DNA of 64,000 nt. Source: Salinisphaera sp. T31B1. Lineage in GTDB: Bacteria; Pseudomonadota; Gammaproteobacteria; Nevskiales; Salinisphaeraceae. The stretch lies in assembly GCF_040361275.1 (NCBI RefSeq), contig NZ_APNH01000003.1:310001-374000 (forward strand), given 5' to 3'. Below are positions 27,196 through 36,401 of the stretch, piece after piece. The notes under the pieces are model-generated. The model saw only the letters and a list, made by a program, of their open reading frames with translations. It ran no database searches and was not told where the DNA came from. Each line of letters opens with the position of its first letter. Positions within the stretch are counted from its first letter, which is position 1. The position numbers and the translations under genes are program-made.

Positions 27196-28410
27196 ATGAA
27201 CGCTACATCGCTCGATCGCGACCGGCTCGACCGGCTGGTCGAATTCCGCCACGACCTGCATCGCCACCCCGAACTGGGTTTCGAGGAGCGCGAGACCGCG
27301 CGCAAGGTCGCCGCGGAACTGGACGCGCTGGGCGTGGAATACGTCGACGGGCTCGGCGGCACCGGCATCGTGGCCTGGATCACCGGCCGCGGTGGCGATA
27401 GCGACGCCAGCGTCGGCCTGCGTGCGGATATGGACGCCCTGCCCATCGAGGAGAAAAGCGGCGTCGAGCATGCCTCGACACAGCCCGGGCGCATGCACGC
27501 CTGTGGCCACGACGGCCATACCAGCATGCTGCTGGGCGCGGTCGAATCGCTGAAGACGAACGACGATTTCGCCGGCACGGTGTATTTCGTCTTCCAGCCG
27601 GCCGAGGAGGGCGTGGGCGGCGCCAAGGCGATGATCGAGGACGGCGTGTTCGAGCGTTTCGACGTGCGCGAGATCTATGCCCTGCACAACTGGCCGGCCC
27701 TGCCCATCGGCCAGTACGGGCTGATCGCTGGCCCGATCATGGCCGGCGGCGACCGGGTGGATATCACGATTCACGGCCGCGGCGGCCACGGCGGGCTGAA
27801 CCCGCACGGCTGTATCGACCCGATCCGGATCGCGGCCGAACTGGTGCACAAGGCGCATACCATCGTCTCGCGCGAGGTCGATCCGCTGCGCCCCGCGGTG
27901 TTGAGCATCTGTGCCATGCAGGGCGGCGACCTGAACGGGTTTGCCGTGATTCCCGATGCCGCCCGGCTCTGCGGCACGATCCGCGCGCTGGACGACGCCA
28001 CCCGCGAGGTTGTGCGCTCGGGCCTGCGCCGGCTGTGCGCGAGCCTGGAGCAGTACTACGACGCGACCATCGAGCTGTCCATCGAGGACAAGTTCGGCGT
28101 GACCTACAACGACCCCGGCGCGACCGAAACCGCGCGCGAGGCGATCGCCCGGTGTTTCGGCGCCGATACGCTGGCCGCCGACTACCCGCCGTGCATGGGC
28201 GGCGAGGACTTTTCCTACATGCTCGCCGAGCGCCCGGGCGCTTATATCCATGTCGGCTCGGGCGACGGTGAGCACAGCCGCGGTCTGCACCATCCGGAAT
28301 ACGACTTCAACGACCGGATCATGGCCGACGGTATCCGTCTGCTGGCCGAACTGGCACAGGATTCGCTGGCCAAACAGGCCTCAGGCGACACGGAGCGGCG
28401 CTCGGCCTGA
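27196..28410 (+). CDS. M20-family amidohydrolase (hippurate/N-acyl-amino-acid hydrolase type)
   Basis: Metal-dependent amidohydrolase of the M20D group, 404 residues. The metal-binding motif HACGHDGHTSM is at residues 101-111, the catalytic PAEEG is in VFQPAEEGVGGAKAM, and later ligands are in YPPCMGGEDFSY and GLHHPEYDFND. Relatives cleave N-acyl amino acids, hippurate or indole-acetyl amino acids. A DUF3311-type small membrane protein and a sodium:solute symporter follow, so it may act on a substrate imported by that symporter. Confidence 0.9.
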   Translation: MNATSLDRDRLDRLVEFRHDLHRHPELGFEERETARKVAAELDALGVEYVDGLGGTGIVAWITGRGGDSDASVGLRADMDALPIEEKSGVEHASTQPGRMHACGHDGHTSMLLGAVESLKTNDDFAGTVYFVFQPAEEGVGGAKAMIEDGVFERFDVREIYALHNWPALPIGQYGLIAGPIMAGGDRVDITIHGRGGHGGLNPHGCIDPIRIAAELVHKAHTIVSREVDPLRPAVLSICAMQGGDLNGFAVIPDAARLCGTIRALDDATREVVRSGLRRLCASLEQYYDATIELSIEDKFGVTYNDPGATETAREAIARCFGADTLAADYPPCMGGEDFSYMLAERPGAYIHVGSGDGEHSRGLHHPEYDFNDRIMADGIRLLAELAQDSLAKQASGDTERRSA

Positions 28411-28455
28411 GCGGCCCGCCGCCATGACATCGGTTTCCAACCCGGGAGAACGCCC

Positions 28456-28680
28456 ATGACCGCCGGACGTACGAGACACGTCACTCGCGCATATGTTCTG
28501 TTCGTAGTGGCGATGTTCCTGCTCATGCTCTTTCCGCTCTACGGCATCGCCAATCGCGTGTTTCCGCTCGTGCTCGGCCTGCCGTTCGGGCTGTTCTGGG
28601 TCGTGCTGCTGGAAGTGATCGCCTTCGTCGTTCTGTGCGGCTTCTATCGCTATGAATACGGTCAGCGGGGTCGCTCATGA
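28456..28680 (+). CDS. DUF3311-type small membrane protein, symporter partner
   Basis: A 74-residue protein with two predicted membrane helices (VLFVVAMFLLMLFPLYGIAN and FGLFWVVLLEVIAFVVLCG). Small proteins of this type (DUF3311) are routinely encoded directly before sodium:solute symporters and may stabilise them; the role is not established. Its stop overlaps the symporter start (ATGA, 28677-28680), implying translational coupling. Confidence 0.82.
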   Translation: MTAGRTRHVTRAYVLFVVAMFLLMLFPLYGIANRVFPLVLGLPFGLFWVVLLEVIAFVVLCGFYRYEYGQRGRS

Positions 28681-30140
28681 GCAACTGGGAATTCGCACTC
28701 GGCGCGATGCTGGTCTATCTCGTGCTCGCCTTCGTGATCGGCCTGATGGCCGGGCGCAAGCGCTCGTTCTGGTCGGTATCCGAATACGCGGTAGCCGACC
28801 GCGGGCTCGGGCTGATCGTGATCTGGTTCATGATGGGCGGCACCGTGTTCAGCGCCTTTTCCTTCCTCGGCGGGCCGGGGATGGCGTTTTCCAAGGGCGC
28901 GGCGTCGTATTTCGTGCCGGCCTATATCGCTCTCGGCATCCTGCCCTGGTATGTGCTCGGGCCGAAGGTCGGGCGCATCGGGGCACGCAAGAACTTCTTC
29001 ACCCTCGGCGATTTCCTGGGCGATCGCTACCAGTCGCGCGCGTTGACCGTGCTGGTGGGCGTGATTTCGGTGCTGGCCTTCATCCAGTACCTCACGCTCC
29101 AGATCAAGGGCATGGCGTTCATCTTCAATATCCTCACCGACGGCGCGATCCCGTACTGGTTCGGCGCACTGCTGGCCTACGGCATCGTGGTCACCTACGT
29201 GGCGACCTCGGGCGTACGCGGCGCGGCCTGGAGTGATGTGCTGCAGGGTGCGCTGATGCTGATCGTGGCCTGGACCGTGGGCTACTACCTGGTCTACACG
29301 CTGCAGGGCAGTCCCACCGAAATGTTCACCGCCATCGCCGAGGCCAAACCCGGCTTTCTGACCATCGGCGGCGAGGGCTCGCAGATGTCGGCGATGGCCT
29401 ATTCGAGCGTGATTCTGGTTTCGGCGCTGGGTTTTCTGATGTGGCCGCATCTGTTCACCAAGTCCTATACGACCACCGAAAAACGCATCAAGATCACCAC
29501 CATGGCGTTTCCGCTGTTCGGCATCTTTCTGGTGCCGGTACTGTTCGTGGGCTTTGCCGCCATCGGCGTGGTTGCCCCGGACGCGCTGGAAAGCTCCGAT
29601 CAGATCCTGCCGTATCTGGTGACCCACAATCTGGGCGCGAACGGCTGGCTGTACGGGCTGATCGGCGCAGGCGCGCTGGCCGCGGCGATGTCGTCGTCGG
29701 ATGCGATCACCCACGGCGGCTCGGTGTCGCTCGGGCGCGACGTGATCCTGCCGTTCAAGCCGGACATGAGCGAACGCAGCCAGGTCTGGATCATGCGGAT
29801 CGCCGTGGTCGCGATCGGGGCCGCAGCCTACTGGCTGTCGATCTTCGGGGCTGCCGGCATCATCGCGCTGCTGGTCGGTGCCTATGGCTCGATCGCGCAG
29901 TTCGTGCCGGCGGTCTATGGCGCGCTGATCTGGCGTCGCGGCACCAAGAGCGGCGCGATCGCCGGCCTGATCGTGGGCATCGGCGTGAACTACTACTACC
30001 AGATCGTCGCGTCTTCGACGCCGCTGGATATCAACGCCGGGATCATGGGCCTGCTGTGCAATATCGTGGTGTTCGTGGCGGTCAGCCTGGCGACCCGGCC
30101 GGTATCCACTGAACTGGCCGAGGAGTACGCCAACGCCTGA
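28677..30140 (+). CDS. Sodium:solute symporter (SSS family)
   Basis: Inner-membrane symporter of 487 residues with about 13 hydrophobic segments. Family features include the N-terminal FWSVSEYAVADRGLG, the QYLTLQIKGMAF segment and the sodium-site region AAAMSSSDAITHGGSV. It starts within the stop of the small membrane protein and follows an M20 amidohydrolase. A plausible role is sodium-driven uptake of the amide or carboxylate the hydrolase processes; the substrate cannot be read from the sequence. Confidence 0.9.
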   Translation: MSNWEFALGAMLVYLVLAFVIGLMAGRKRSFWSVSEYAVADRGLGLIVIWFMMGGTVFSAFSFLGGPGMAFSKGAASYFVPAYIALGILPWYVLGPKVGRIGARKNFFTLGDFLGDRYQSRALTVLVGVISVLAFIQYLTLQIKGMAFIFNILTDGAIPYWFGALLAYGIVVTYVATSGVRGAAWSDVLQGALMLIVAWTVGYYLVYTLQGSPTEMFTAIAEAKPGFLTIGGEGSQMSAMAYSSVILVSALGFLMWPHLFTKSYTTTEKRIKITTMAFPLFGIFLVPVLFVGFAAIGVVAPDALESSDQILPYLVTHNLGANGWLYGLIGAGALAAAMSSSDAITHGGSVSLGRDVILPFKPDMSERSQVWIMRIAVVAIGAAAYWLSIFGAAGIIALLVGAYGSIAQFVPAVYGALIWRRGTKSGAIAGLIVGIGVNYYYQIVASSTPLDINAGIMGLLCNIVVFVAVSLATRPVSTELAEEYANA

Positions 30141-30147
30141 GCCGGCC

Positions 30148-31023
30148 TCAGAGCCGGCGCAGCGCCGCGACCAACTTGTCCAGCGCAGGGCCCGGGTAGC
30201 CGATCAGCACGAGCGCCCGGGTGCTGCGGGCGCGGGCCGCGATCACCCGCAGCCGGCCGCCGGCGACCTGGACCACATGAGAGCCGCCGGGCCGCCCGGC
30301 GGCCTCGACCAGGCCCTTGGCCCGGACCAGCGTGGCGGACGCGTTGGTGAGCAGCTCTTCGAGTGCGGCGAGATCCACCGGTCCGGTCAGTTCCACACTT
30401 TCGGTGACCAGCCGCCCGCGGGCCGGCCCGGCGGCCGGGGCGGACAGCGCCGGTGAGTCCGGCGCTTCGCCGGGCTCGATCGTTCGGGTGGCGGTGGCAT
30501 TGAGCCGTTCCAGATGCTGCAGGACCTCGGCACGCGCGGCGTCGTCGAGCCATTCGAGCCGGTTGATCCGCAGATGCCCGACCTCGCGGATCTGGGCACG
30601 CACGATATCGGCGATCGCATCGTCGCCGATATGGCGTTCGAAGCCGGCGGCGTCGACCAGCGTCTCCGCGTGTTCGAGCCGGTAGCCGCGTGCCGCGCCG
30701 AACAGCTGTATGAGCGGGCGCGGCCGGGCCACGCCGCTGGCTTCCAGCACCAGATGTTCGGGCGGCTGCGGCCAGTCTCGAATCTCGCGCAGCTGGGCGG
30801 ACAGATCGCCCGCGATGCCGCAACAGGCACAGCCGTTGGACAGCCGCAGGATATGGTCTTCGCGCGATTCGATCAGCTCGGCGTCGATATTGATACGGCC
30901 GAAATCGTTGACCAGGAACAGGGCGTTGACGAGTTCGCCGGCGGCGATCAGCGTGTTGATCCGGGTGGTCTTGCCCGCCCCCAGAAACCCGCAGAGCAGG
31001 GTGGTGGGAATCATCGTGTCCAC
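30148..31023 (-). CDS. CobW/COG0523-family GTPase (metallochaperone type)
   Basis: G3E GTPase of 291 residues. The P-loop GFLGAGKTT is at 12-20, the metal-binding C-x-C-C motif (CACC) at 65-68, followed by a switch-like LEASGVARP and a C-terminal CobW-C domain. It lacks the His-rich loop seen in some zinc chaperones and is shorter than many. Relatives insert Zn, Co or Fe into client enzymes. It is 13 bases downstream of an amidohydrolase gene on the same strand, so that enzyme is the obvious client candidate. No Zur site was recognised. Confidence 0.88.
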   Translation of the reverse strand: MDTMIPTTLLCGFLGAGKTTRINTLIAAGELVNALFLVNDFGRINIDAELIESREDHILRLSNGCACCGIAGDLSAQLREIRDWPQPPEHLVLEASGVARPRPLIQLFGAARGYRLEHAETLVDAAGFERHIGDDAIADIVRAQIREVGHLRINRLEWLDDAARAEVLQHLERLNATATRTIEPGEAPDSPALSAPAAGPARGRLVTESVELTGPVDLAALEELLTNASATLVRAKGLVEAAGRPGGSHVVQVAGGRLRVIAARARSTRALVLIGYPGPALDKLVAALRRL

Positions 31024-31036
31024 GTCCCCGCCCGGA

Positions 31037-32659
31037 TCAGCTGCCGCCGGTGGGCCGGCCGGAGAGCAGCGTGTCGTGGACGCCGATGTCCTTGAGCGGC
31101 CTGTCGCTTGTCAGCGGGTCGTCGTCGAGCACGGTGATGTCGGCGAGCTTGCCCGGCTCGAGGCTGCCGATCCGGTCGTCCATGCGCAGGGTATAGGCCG
31201 CGCCCAGGGTGATGGCTTCCAGCGCGCGCGCCCGGCTGATCTGTTCGGCCTCGCCCAGCGTCACGCCGCCGGCGGTCTGGCGCGTGGTCGCACACCAGGC
31301 GGTGAACAGCGGCGAGATCGGTGTGACCGGCGCATCGCAGTGGATGCCGAAGACGATGCCCAGGCGCTCGGCGCTGGCCGCCGGTTCCAGGCGCTGACAA
31401 CGATCGAAGCCGAGTGTCTTGGTCAGATGGATATCGCCCCAGTAATAGATATGGTTGGCGAAGATGTTCAGACAGGCGCCCAGGCGTTCTACACGGCGAA
31501 GCTGGTCCTGGCGGATGAGCTGGACGTGCTGCAGCGTGTGGCGATGATCCGGGCGTGGCCACATCGCCAGGGCCTCGTCGAGCGCATCCAGGATCACGTT
31601 CACGGCTTCGTCGCCGTTGGTATGCACGTGCAGGTGCAGCCCGGCCTGATGATAGTGGCCGACCATGTCGTGAAACGTCTCCGGCGGGGCGTTCCAGACG
31701 CCGTTGTCCGGGCCGGTGAGATAGCCTGGCCACTGCAGGCGCGCGGTGAAGTTCTGGATCGCACCGTCGGTGACGAGCTTGACCAGGCCGAACTGCAGGC
31801 GCTCGTGATTGTAGGCGAGCGCCTGTTGCACCCGTTCGCTGCCGGCCTGCGGCTCCCAGGCCAGGGCATTCAGCGCCGGCACCAGCCGGACCGGAAAATC
31901 CTCGGCGGCGGTGGCTTCGCGCAGGGCCGCGATGGCGGCATCGCTCATCGGGTTGAGCAGGTCGGTGATCGTGGTCACCCCCTCGCGGCGGGCGGCCTGA
32001 GCATAGCGATTGAGCGCGCCGGTATCGGACGCACCCTCGAAGATGTCGAATTCGAGTGCATCGAATACCGGATGCATGGCCGCGAATTCCTCGACCACGC
32101 CGCTGGGCCGGCCGTCGTCGCCGCGCTTGATGCCTTCCATGTCCAGGTCGTGGAGGTTCGCTCGGGCGATGGTCGCGCTGTTGACGAACATCACGTGCAG
32201 GCTGGCATGGATGACGACGATGGGGCGGGTCTCGCTGACCGCATCCAGCAGCCGGCGGTCGATGATCGCGTCATCGAAATAGACCGGGTCCAGCCCCCAG
32301 GCGACGAGCGGGGCCTCGCTATCGCCCTGGGAGACGTGTTCTGCAAGCCGGTCCTGGACCGCCTCGGGCGATTTCAGCCCCGGCCATAGCCGGCCTTCCG
32401 GGTCGCGGCGATCGAAATAACCCAGATAGAGATGGTTCCAGACCGAGCCTTCCAGCGCATGGCTATGGCCCTCGACGAAACCGGGTACGAGCACCTTGTC
32501 GGCATAGCGGTCGTCGATCCGAACGTCGCCGAACCGGCGTATCTCGTCGATCGGTCCCACGCCGAGCACGCGACCGTCGCGCACCGCCACGCATTCGCCG
32601 GCCGGCTGCGAGGGGTTCATCGTATGCACGGTACGGGCGGTATAGACGGTGATGGTCAT
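31037..32659 (-). CDS. Amidohydrolase 3 family metal-dependent hydrolase
   Basis: A 540-residue protein of the YtcJ/NfdA-like amidohydrolase group. It has an N-terminal composite beta domain (TVYTARTVHTMNP, GRVLGVGP), a VPGFVEGHSHALEG metal motif, a later LHLHVHTNGDEAVN with two or more metal-binding His, and the C-terminal block LEPGKLADITVLDDDPL. Such enzymes hydrolyse amides, formamides or cyclic amides; the substrate is unknown. It is probably co-transcribed with the CobW-like GTPase downstream. Confidence 0.87.
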   Translation of the reverse strand: MTITVYTARTVHTMNPSQPAGECVAVRDGRVLGVGPIDEIRRFGDVRIDDRYADKVLVPGFVEGHSHALEGSVWNHLYLGYFDRRDPEGRLWPGLKSPEAVQDRLAEHVSQGDSEAPLVAWGLDPVYFDDAIIDRRLLDAVSETRPIVVIHASLHVMFVNSATIARANLHDLDMEGIKRGDDGRPSGVVEEFAAMHPVFDALEFDIFEGASDTGALNRYAQAARREGVTTITDLLNPMSDAAIAALREATAAEDFPVRLVPALNALAWEPQAGSERVQQALAYNHERLQFGLVKLVTDGAIQNFTARLQWPGYLTGPDNGVWNAPPETFHDMVGHYHQAGLHLHVHTNGDEAVNVILDALDEALAMWPRPDHRHTLQHVQLIRQDQLRRVERLGACLNIFANHIYYWGDIHLTKTLGFDRCQRLEPAASAERLGIVFGIHCDAPVTPISPLFTAWCATTRQTAGGVTLGEAEQISRARALEAITLGAAYTLRMDDRIGSLEPGKLADITVLDDDPLTSDRPLKDIGVHDTLLSGRPTGGS

Positions 32660-32788
32660 CGCGATCGGACTCTCGGGTCGACGAGTTGGAACATGCCAAC
32701 ATAGTGAGCCGGCGCCGATCGGACAAGCAGGAGTCGCGGTGCACCCGATCGCCTGACCGGGCGGGCGCGATGCCTCGGGTCGGCCGGG

Positions 32789-33622
32789 TCAGACGTTCAG
32801 GCGCGCATCGTCCCAGACCGGGGCTACGCCCGAGGGCAGATCGCGCAGCCGCCCGAGGCCCAGCCAGAATTGTTCGGGGGCATGAAAATCCGAGCCGACC
32901 GAGCCGAGCAAGCCATGCTCGCGGGCATGGGCGGCGGCGGTGATTTCCTGGCTGCGTTCGGTGGTGCCGGTACAGATCTCGAGCGCGTGGCCGCCGGCGT
33001 CCGCGAAGGCGGCGACCGCGCGCCGGCGCCAGGCTGCGGAAAAGCCATAGCCGAACGGATGGGCCAGCACCGCGATGCCGCCCGCGCCGTGGATCCAGCC
33101 GATCGCGTCGTCCAGCCCGGCCCACTGGATGCTGCGATGGCCGGGTTTGCCCGGCCTGAGATAACGCTTGAACGCCTGATTCATATCCTTGCACAAGCCG
33201 TCCTCGACCAGCAGGCGTGCGAAATGCGGGCGGGCGATCTGGCCGCCGTCGGCCAGCCGGCAGGCACGCTCGTACCCGTCGTCGAGGCCGAGGCGTGACA
33301 GCTTCTGCGCGATCGCGCGGGCGCGATGGTCGCGGGCCTGCTGCAGCTCGGCCAGCCCTGCCGACAGGCCCGGGTCGTCGGCATCGAAACCCAGGCCGAC
33401 GACATGCAGGGTGCGCTTTTGCCAGGTCACCGAGATCTCGACGCCGGCGATCAGGCGGACGTCCACACGGTCGGCGACGTCGCGGGCCTCGGCCAGGCCG
33501 GCCGTGGTGTCGTGGTCGGTCAGCGCCAGGCGTCGTACACCGGCCTGCGCGGCGCGTGCCACGACCTCGCCCGGGCGCAAGCGGCCGTCCGAGGCGGTCG
33601 AATGACAGTGCAGGTCGATCAC
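32789..33622 (-). CDS. PHP-domain phosphoesterase (RNase AM/TrpH type)
   Basis: Metal-dependent phosphoesterase of 277 residues, normal for the YciV/TrpH group. It starts MIDLHCHSTASDG (metal His and Asp), then LALTDHDTTAG, LIAGVEISVTW, and a late block VGSDFHAPEQFW. Characterised relatives hydrolyse 3',5'-nucleotide bisphosphates and trim 5' ends of ribosomal RNAs. It is divergent from the cardiolipin synthase gene with 70 bases between starts. The usual neighbour yciO is not present. Confidence 0.9.
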   Translation of the reverse strand: MIDLHCHSTASDGRLRPGEVVARAAQAGVRRLALTDHDTTAGLAEARDVADRVDVRLIAGVEISVTWQKRTLHVVGLGFDADDPGLSAGLAELQQARDHRARAIAQKLSRLGLDDGYERACRLADGGQIARPHFARLLVEDGLCKDMNQAFKRYLRPGKPGHRSIQWAGLDDAIGWIHGAGGIAVLAHPFGYGFSAAWRRRAVAAFADAGGHALEICTGTTERSQEITAAAHAREHGLLGSVGSDFHAPEQFWLGLGRLRDLPSGVAPVWDDARLNV

Positions 33623-33692
33623 GGTTGCAGGCGCACCGGGCCGCGGGACGATATGCTGTGCTTCATCACGACAGGGTAACGATTTTCCGGGT

Positions 33693-35135
33693 ATGTCGAT
33701 GGCTCATTTCGGTTTTCTGCCCGCCTGGCTGCTGGGCGCGCACCTCATCGTCGAACTGTTGCTGATTGGGCGCGTGCTGTTGCGCCCGTATCGCGATCCG
33801 TCGGCACGGGTGGCGTGGCTGGTGGTGCTGGTCGCTCTGCCGGTGGTAGGGATCGCGCTGTATCTGCTGTTCGGCGAGACGAGCATCGGCCGTCGTTATA
33901 TCGCCCGCCGGCGCGAGATCCTGTCGCGTCTGCCGGCGCCCGATACGCTCACGCCCACGGTGCGAACCGCGCCGCGCGTGTCCCATCTGTTCGACATGGG
34001 AGCCTCGATCAACGGCTATCGGCCCTGTGGCGGCAATGCGTTCGTCTTTCCCGACGGCGCCGATGCCACGATCGATGCGCTGGTCGCCGATATCGATGCC
34101 GCGACCGAGCATGTGCATCTGCTGTTCTATATCTGGCTGACCGACCACAACGGCCTGCGCGTGGTCGAGGCGATATGCCGGGCCGCCACACGGGGCGTGA
34201 CCTGCCGCGTGCTGGTCGATGCGGTCGGCTCGCGCGGGTTGATCAAGTCGCCGCATTGGCAGGCAATGACGCAGGCCGGGGCCCACACCGTGGTCGCGCT
34301 GCCGGTGGGCAACCCGGCGTTTCACGTGTTCTTCGGCCGGCTGGACCTGCGCAACCATCGCAAGATCGTGGTCATCGATCACGGCATTACCTACACGGGC
34401 AGCCAGAACTGTGCCGACGCCGCGTTCGCGATCAAGGCGCGTTTCGCGCCCTGGGTGGACACCATGATGCGTTTCGAGGGGCCGATCGCGCGGCAGAACC
34501 AGCATCTGTTCGTCACCGACTGGATGACCTATTCGGATGAAGATTGTGCCGAACTGCTCGTCGCCCCACCCATACCGACCCCCGGCGGGGTGGTGGCCCA
34601 GGCCATCGGCACGGGCCCGACCGAGCGTTATTCGGCGGCACCGGAGCTGATCTGCTGTCCGCTCCATGCGGCACGCCGCCAGCTGATCGTGACCACGCCG
34701 TACTTCGTGCCCGACGACGCGCTGCTGCAGTCGCTGTGTTCGGCGGCCTATCGCGGCATCGATATACGCATCGTGTTTCCGGCGCGCAATGATTCCCGCA
34801 TCGTGGCCGCGGCCAGCCGCAGCTATTACCACGACCTGCTGGTCGCGGGTGTGCGCATATTCGAATACCGCCCCGGGCTGCTGCATGCCAAGACGCTGAC
34901 CGTCGACGACGACATTACGCTCATCGGCTCGACCAACCTGGACCGCCGCAGCTTCGATCTGAACTATGAGAACAACCTCTTGCTGCACTCGGTACAGGTC
35001 ACCGCGGCGGTCCGTGAACGCCAGCTGCGATTCATCGCCGATTCGCAGCCGGTGACGCTGGCCGAGGTTGAGTCGGTCGGTCGCGGACGCCGAGCCTGGC
35101 GCAACGCACTGGCGATGCTGGGGCCGGTACTCTGA
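33693..35135 (+). CDS. cls: Cardiolipin synthase
   Basis: Phospholipase-D-superfamily membrane enzyme (480 residues) that makes cardiolipin from phosphatidylglycerol or PG plus PE. Two hydrophobic N-terminal segments (LPAWLLGAHLIVELLLIGRV; VAWLVVLVALPVVGIALYLL) are followed by two HKD motifs: H-x-K-x4-D in RNHRKIVVIDHG and in LLHAKTLTVDDD, each with a downstream GS(Q/T)N. The final segment LNYENNLLLHS matches the family. It is monocistronic and ends at a 9-bp hairpin facing the aldo/keto reductase. Confidence 0.94.
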   Translation: MSMAHFGFLPAWLLGAHLIVELLLIGRVLLRPYRDPSARVAWLVVLVALPVVGIALYLLFGETSIGRRYIARRREILSRLPAPDTLTPTVRTAPRVSHLFDMGASINGYRPCGGNAFVFPDGADATIDALVADIDAATEHVHLLFYIWLTDHNGLRVVEAICRAATRGVTCRVLVDAVGSRGLIKSPHWQAMTQAGAHTVVALPVGNPAFHVFFGRLDLRNHRKIVVIDHGITYTGSQNCADAAFAIKARFAPWVDTMMRFEGPIARQNQHLFVTDWMTYSDEDCAELLVAPPIPTPGGVVAQAIGTGPTERYSAAPELICCPLHAARRQLIVTTPYFVPDDALLQSLCSAAYRGIDIRIVFPARNDSRIVAAASRSYYHDLLVAGVRIFEYRPGLLHAKTLTVDDDITLIGSTNLDRRSFDLNYENNLLLHSVQVTAAVRERQLRFIADSQPVTLAEVESVGRGRRAWRNALAMLGPVL

Positions 35136-35139
35136 ATCG

Positions 35140-35161
35140 ACGGGCCGCGTCTGCGGCCCGT
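35140..35161. terminator. Hairpin between convergent genes
   Basis: ACGGGCCGC / GCGGCCCGT, a 9-bp perfect stem with loop GTCT, four bases after the cls stop. There is no T-run; it may slow polymerase from both directions. Confidence 0.45.
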
Positions 35162-35192
35162 AGAAGCCGGGCGTAGCGGCCGGCTTCGCCGA

Positions 35193-36245
35193 TCAGTCGT
35201 CGTGCCAGGCGTGCAGTACGCGATCCGCCTCACCGAAACGATCGCTGGCGTTGTCGTGCTGATGCCAGTACGGGTAGATCAGCTCCGGCCGGCTGACCTT
35301 CTCGATCGCCGCGATCTCGTCGGTGCTCAGCGTCAGTTCCGCCGAGGCCAGGTTGTCGGCCAGCTGATCGGCCTTGCGCGCGCCGATCACCGCCGTCGAT
35401 ACGCCCGGGCGATGCGTGATCCAAGCCAGGGCGACCTGGGCGGCGGATACGCCGTGGGCCTCGCCGACCTCCACCAGCGTTTCGATGATGTCGAACAGCC
35501 GGGTTTCGTTCGAGATCGGCGGTTCGTTCCAGCCGTCGGCGAACCGGGTGCCTTCGGGCTGCTCCCGATCACGCCGGTACTTGCCCGACAGCAGGCCGCC
35601 GGCCAACGGGCTCCAGATCATCGTGCCCAGGCCGGCGTCCACGGCCGCGGGCATGAGTTCGTACTCGGCTTCGCGTGCCTGCGGCGTGTAGTGGATCTGC
35701 TGGCTGATCGGCTTGATGAAGCCCTCGCGCTCGCACACCGCCATGACCTTCATCGCATGCCAGGCCGAGAAGTTGGAGATGCCGTAATAGCGGATCTTGC
35801 CGTGCCGCACCAGCGTATCGAAGGTCTCGAGCGTCTCCTCGAGCGGCGTCATGCCATCCCACATGTGCATCTGGTAGAGATCGATGTAGTCGGTATCCAG
35901 CCGCTTGAGGCTGGCCTCGACCTGCTGGCGGATATGGGCACGCGACAGCCCGCCGTCATTGGCCCCGTCGCCCATGGGGAAACGCACCTTGGTGGCGACC
36001 AGCACGTCCCGGCGCTTCTTGCCCAGCGCCTTGCCGAGGATCTTCTCGGAGGCGCCGGCCGAATACATGTTGGCGGTATCGAAGATGTTGACGCCGGCAT
36101 CGATCGCCTGATCGACCAGCCGGGCGGCGCCCTTGATATCGGTGTTGCCCACCTTCGACATCGCGCCTTCGCCGCCGAAGGTCATGGTGCCGAGCGTGAG
36201 TTGCGAGATTCTGAGGCCGGAGCGGCCAAGCGGACGGTACTGCAT
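35193..36245 (-). CDS. Aldo/keto reductase
   Basis: NADPH-dependent (beta/alpha)8 oxidoreductase, 350 residues. The start MQYRPLGRSGLRISQLTLGTM is typical; the catalytic tetrad is visible as D in FDTANMYS, Y in the same block, K in VLVATKVRFP and H in YQMHMWDG. The NADPH-contacting C-terminal region includes VIGARKADQLADNL. An upstream in-frame ATG at 36326 adds 27 unrelated residues and is rejected. It is divergent from the PHA-synthase-like gene. The physiological substrate is unknown. Confidence 0.91.
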   Translation of the reverse strand: MQYRPLGRSGLRISQLTLGTMTFGGEGAMSKVGNTDIKGAARLVDQAIDAGVNIFDTANMYSAGASEKILGKALGKKRRDVLVATKVRFPMGDGANDGGLSRAHIRQQVEASLKRLDTDYIDLYQMHMWDGMTPLEETLETFDTLVRHGKIRYYGISNFSAWHAMKVMAVCEREGFIKPISQQIHYTPQAREAEYELMPAAVDAGLGTMIWSPLAGGLLSGKYRRDREQPEGTRFADGWNEPPISNETRLFDIIETLVEVGEAHGVSAAQVALAWITHRPGVSTAVIGARKADQLADNLASAELTLSTDEIAAIEKVSRPELIYPYWHQHDNASDRFGEADRVLHAWHDD

Positions 36246-36401
36246 GGAAGTCGTTCCGTGGTTCGATAGTGACCGAACGATTGGTGCGTTGGCCCGATTG
36301 TTCAAACCGTGGATCGGTGACGGCAAACACCCTGGCGCCGTGAATCCATCGACTCGTCTATACTGTCAGTGTTCAATGTCAGAGTCAGGGGAGTTCGAAT
36401 C

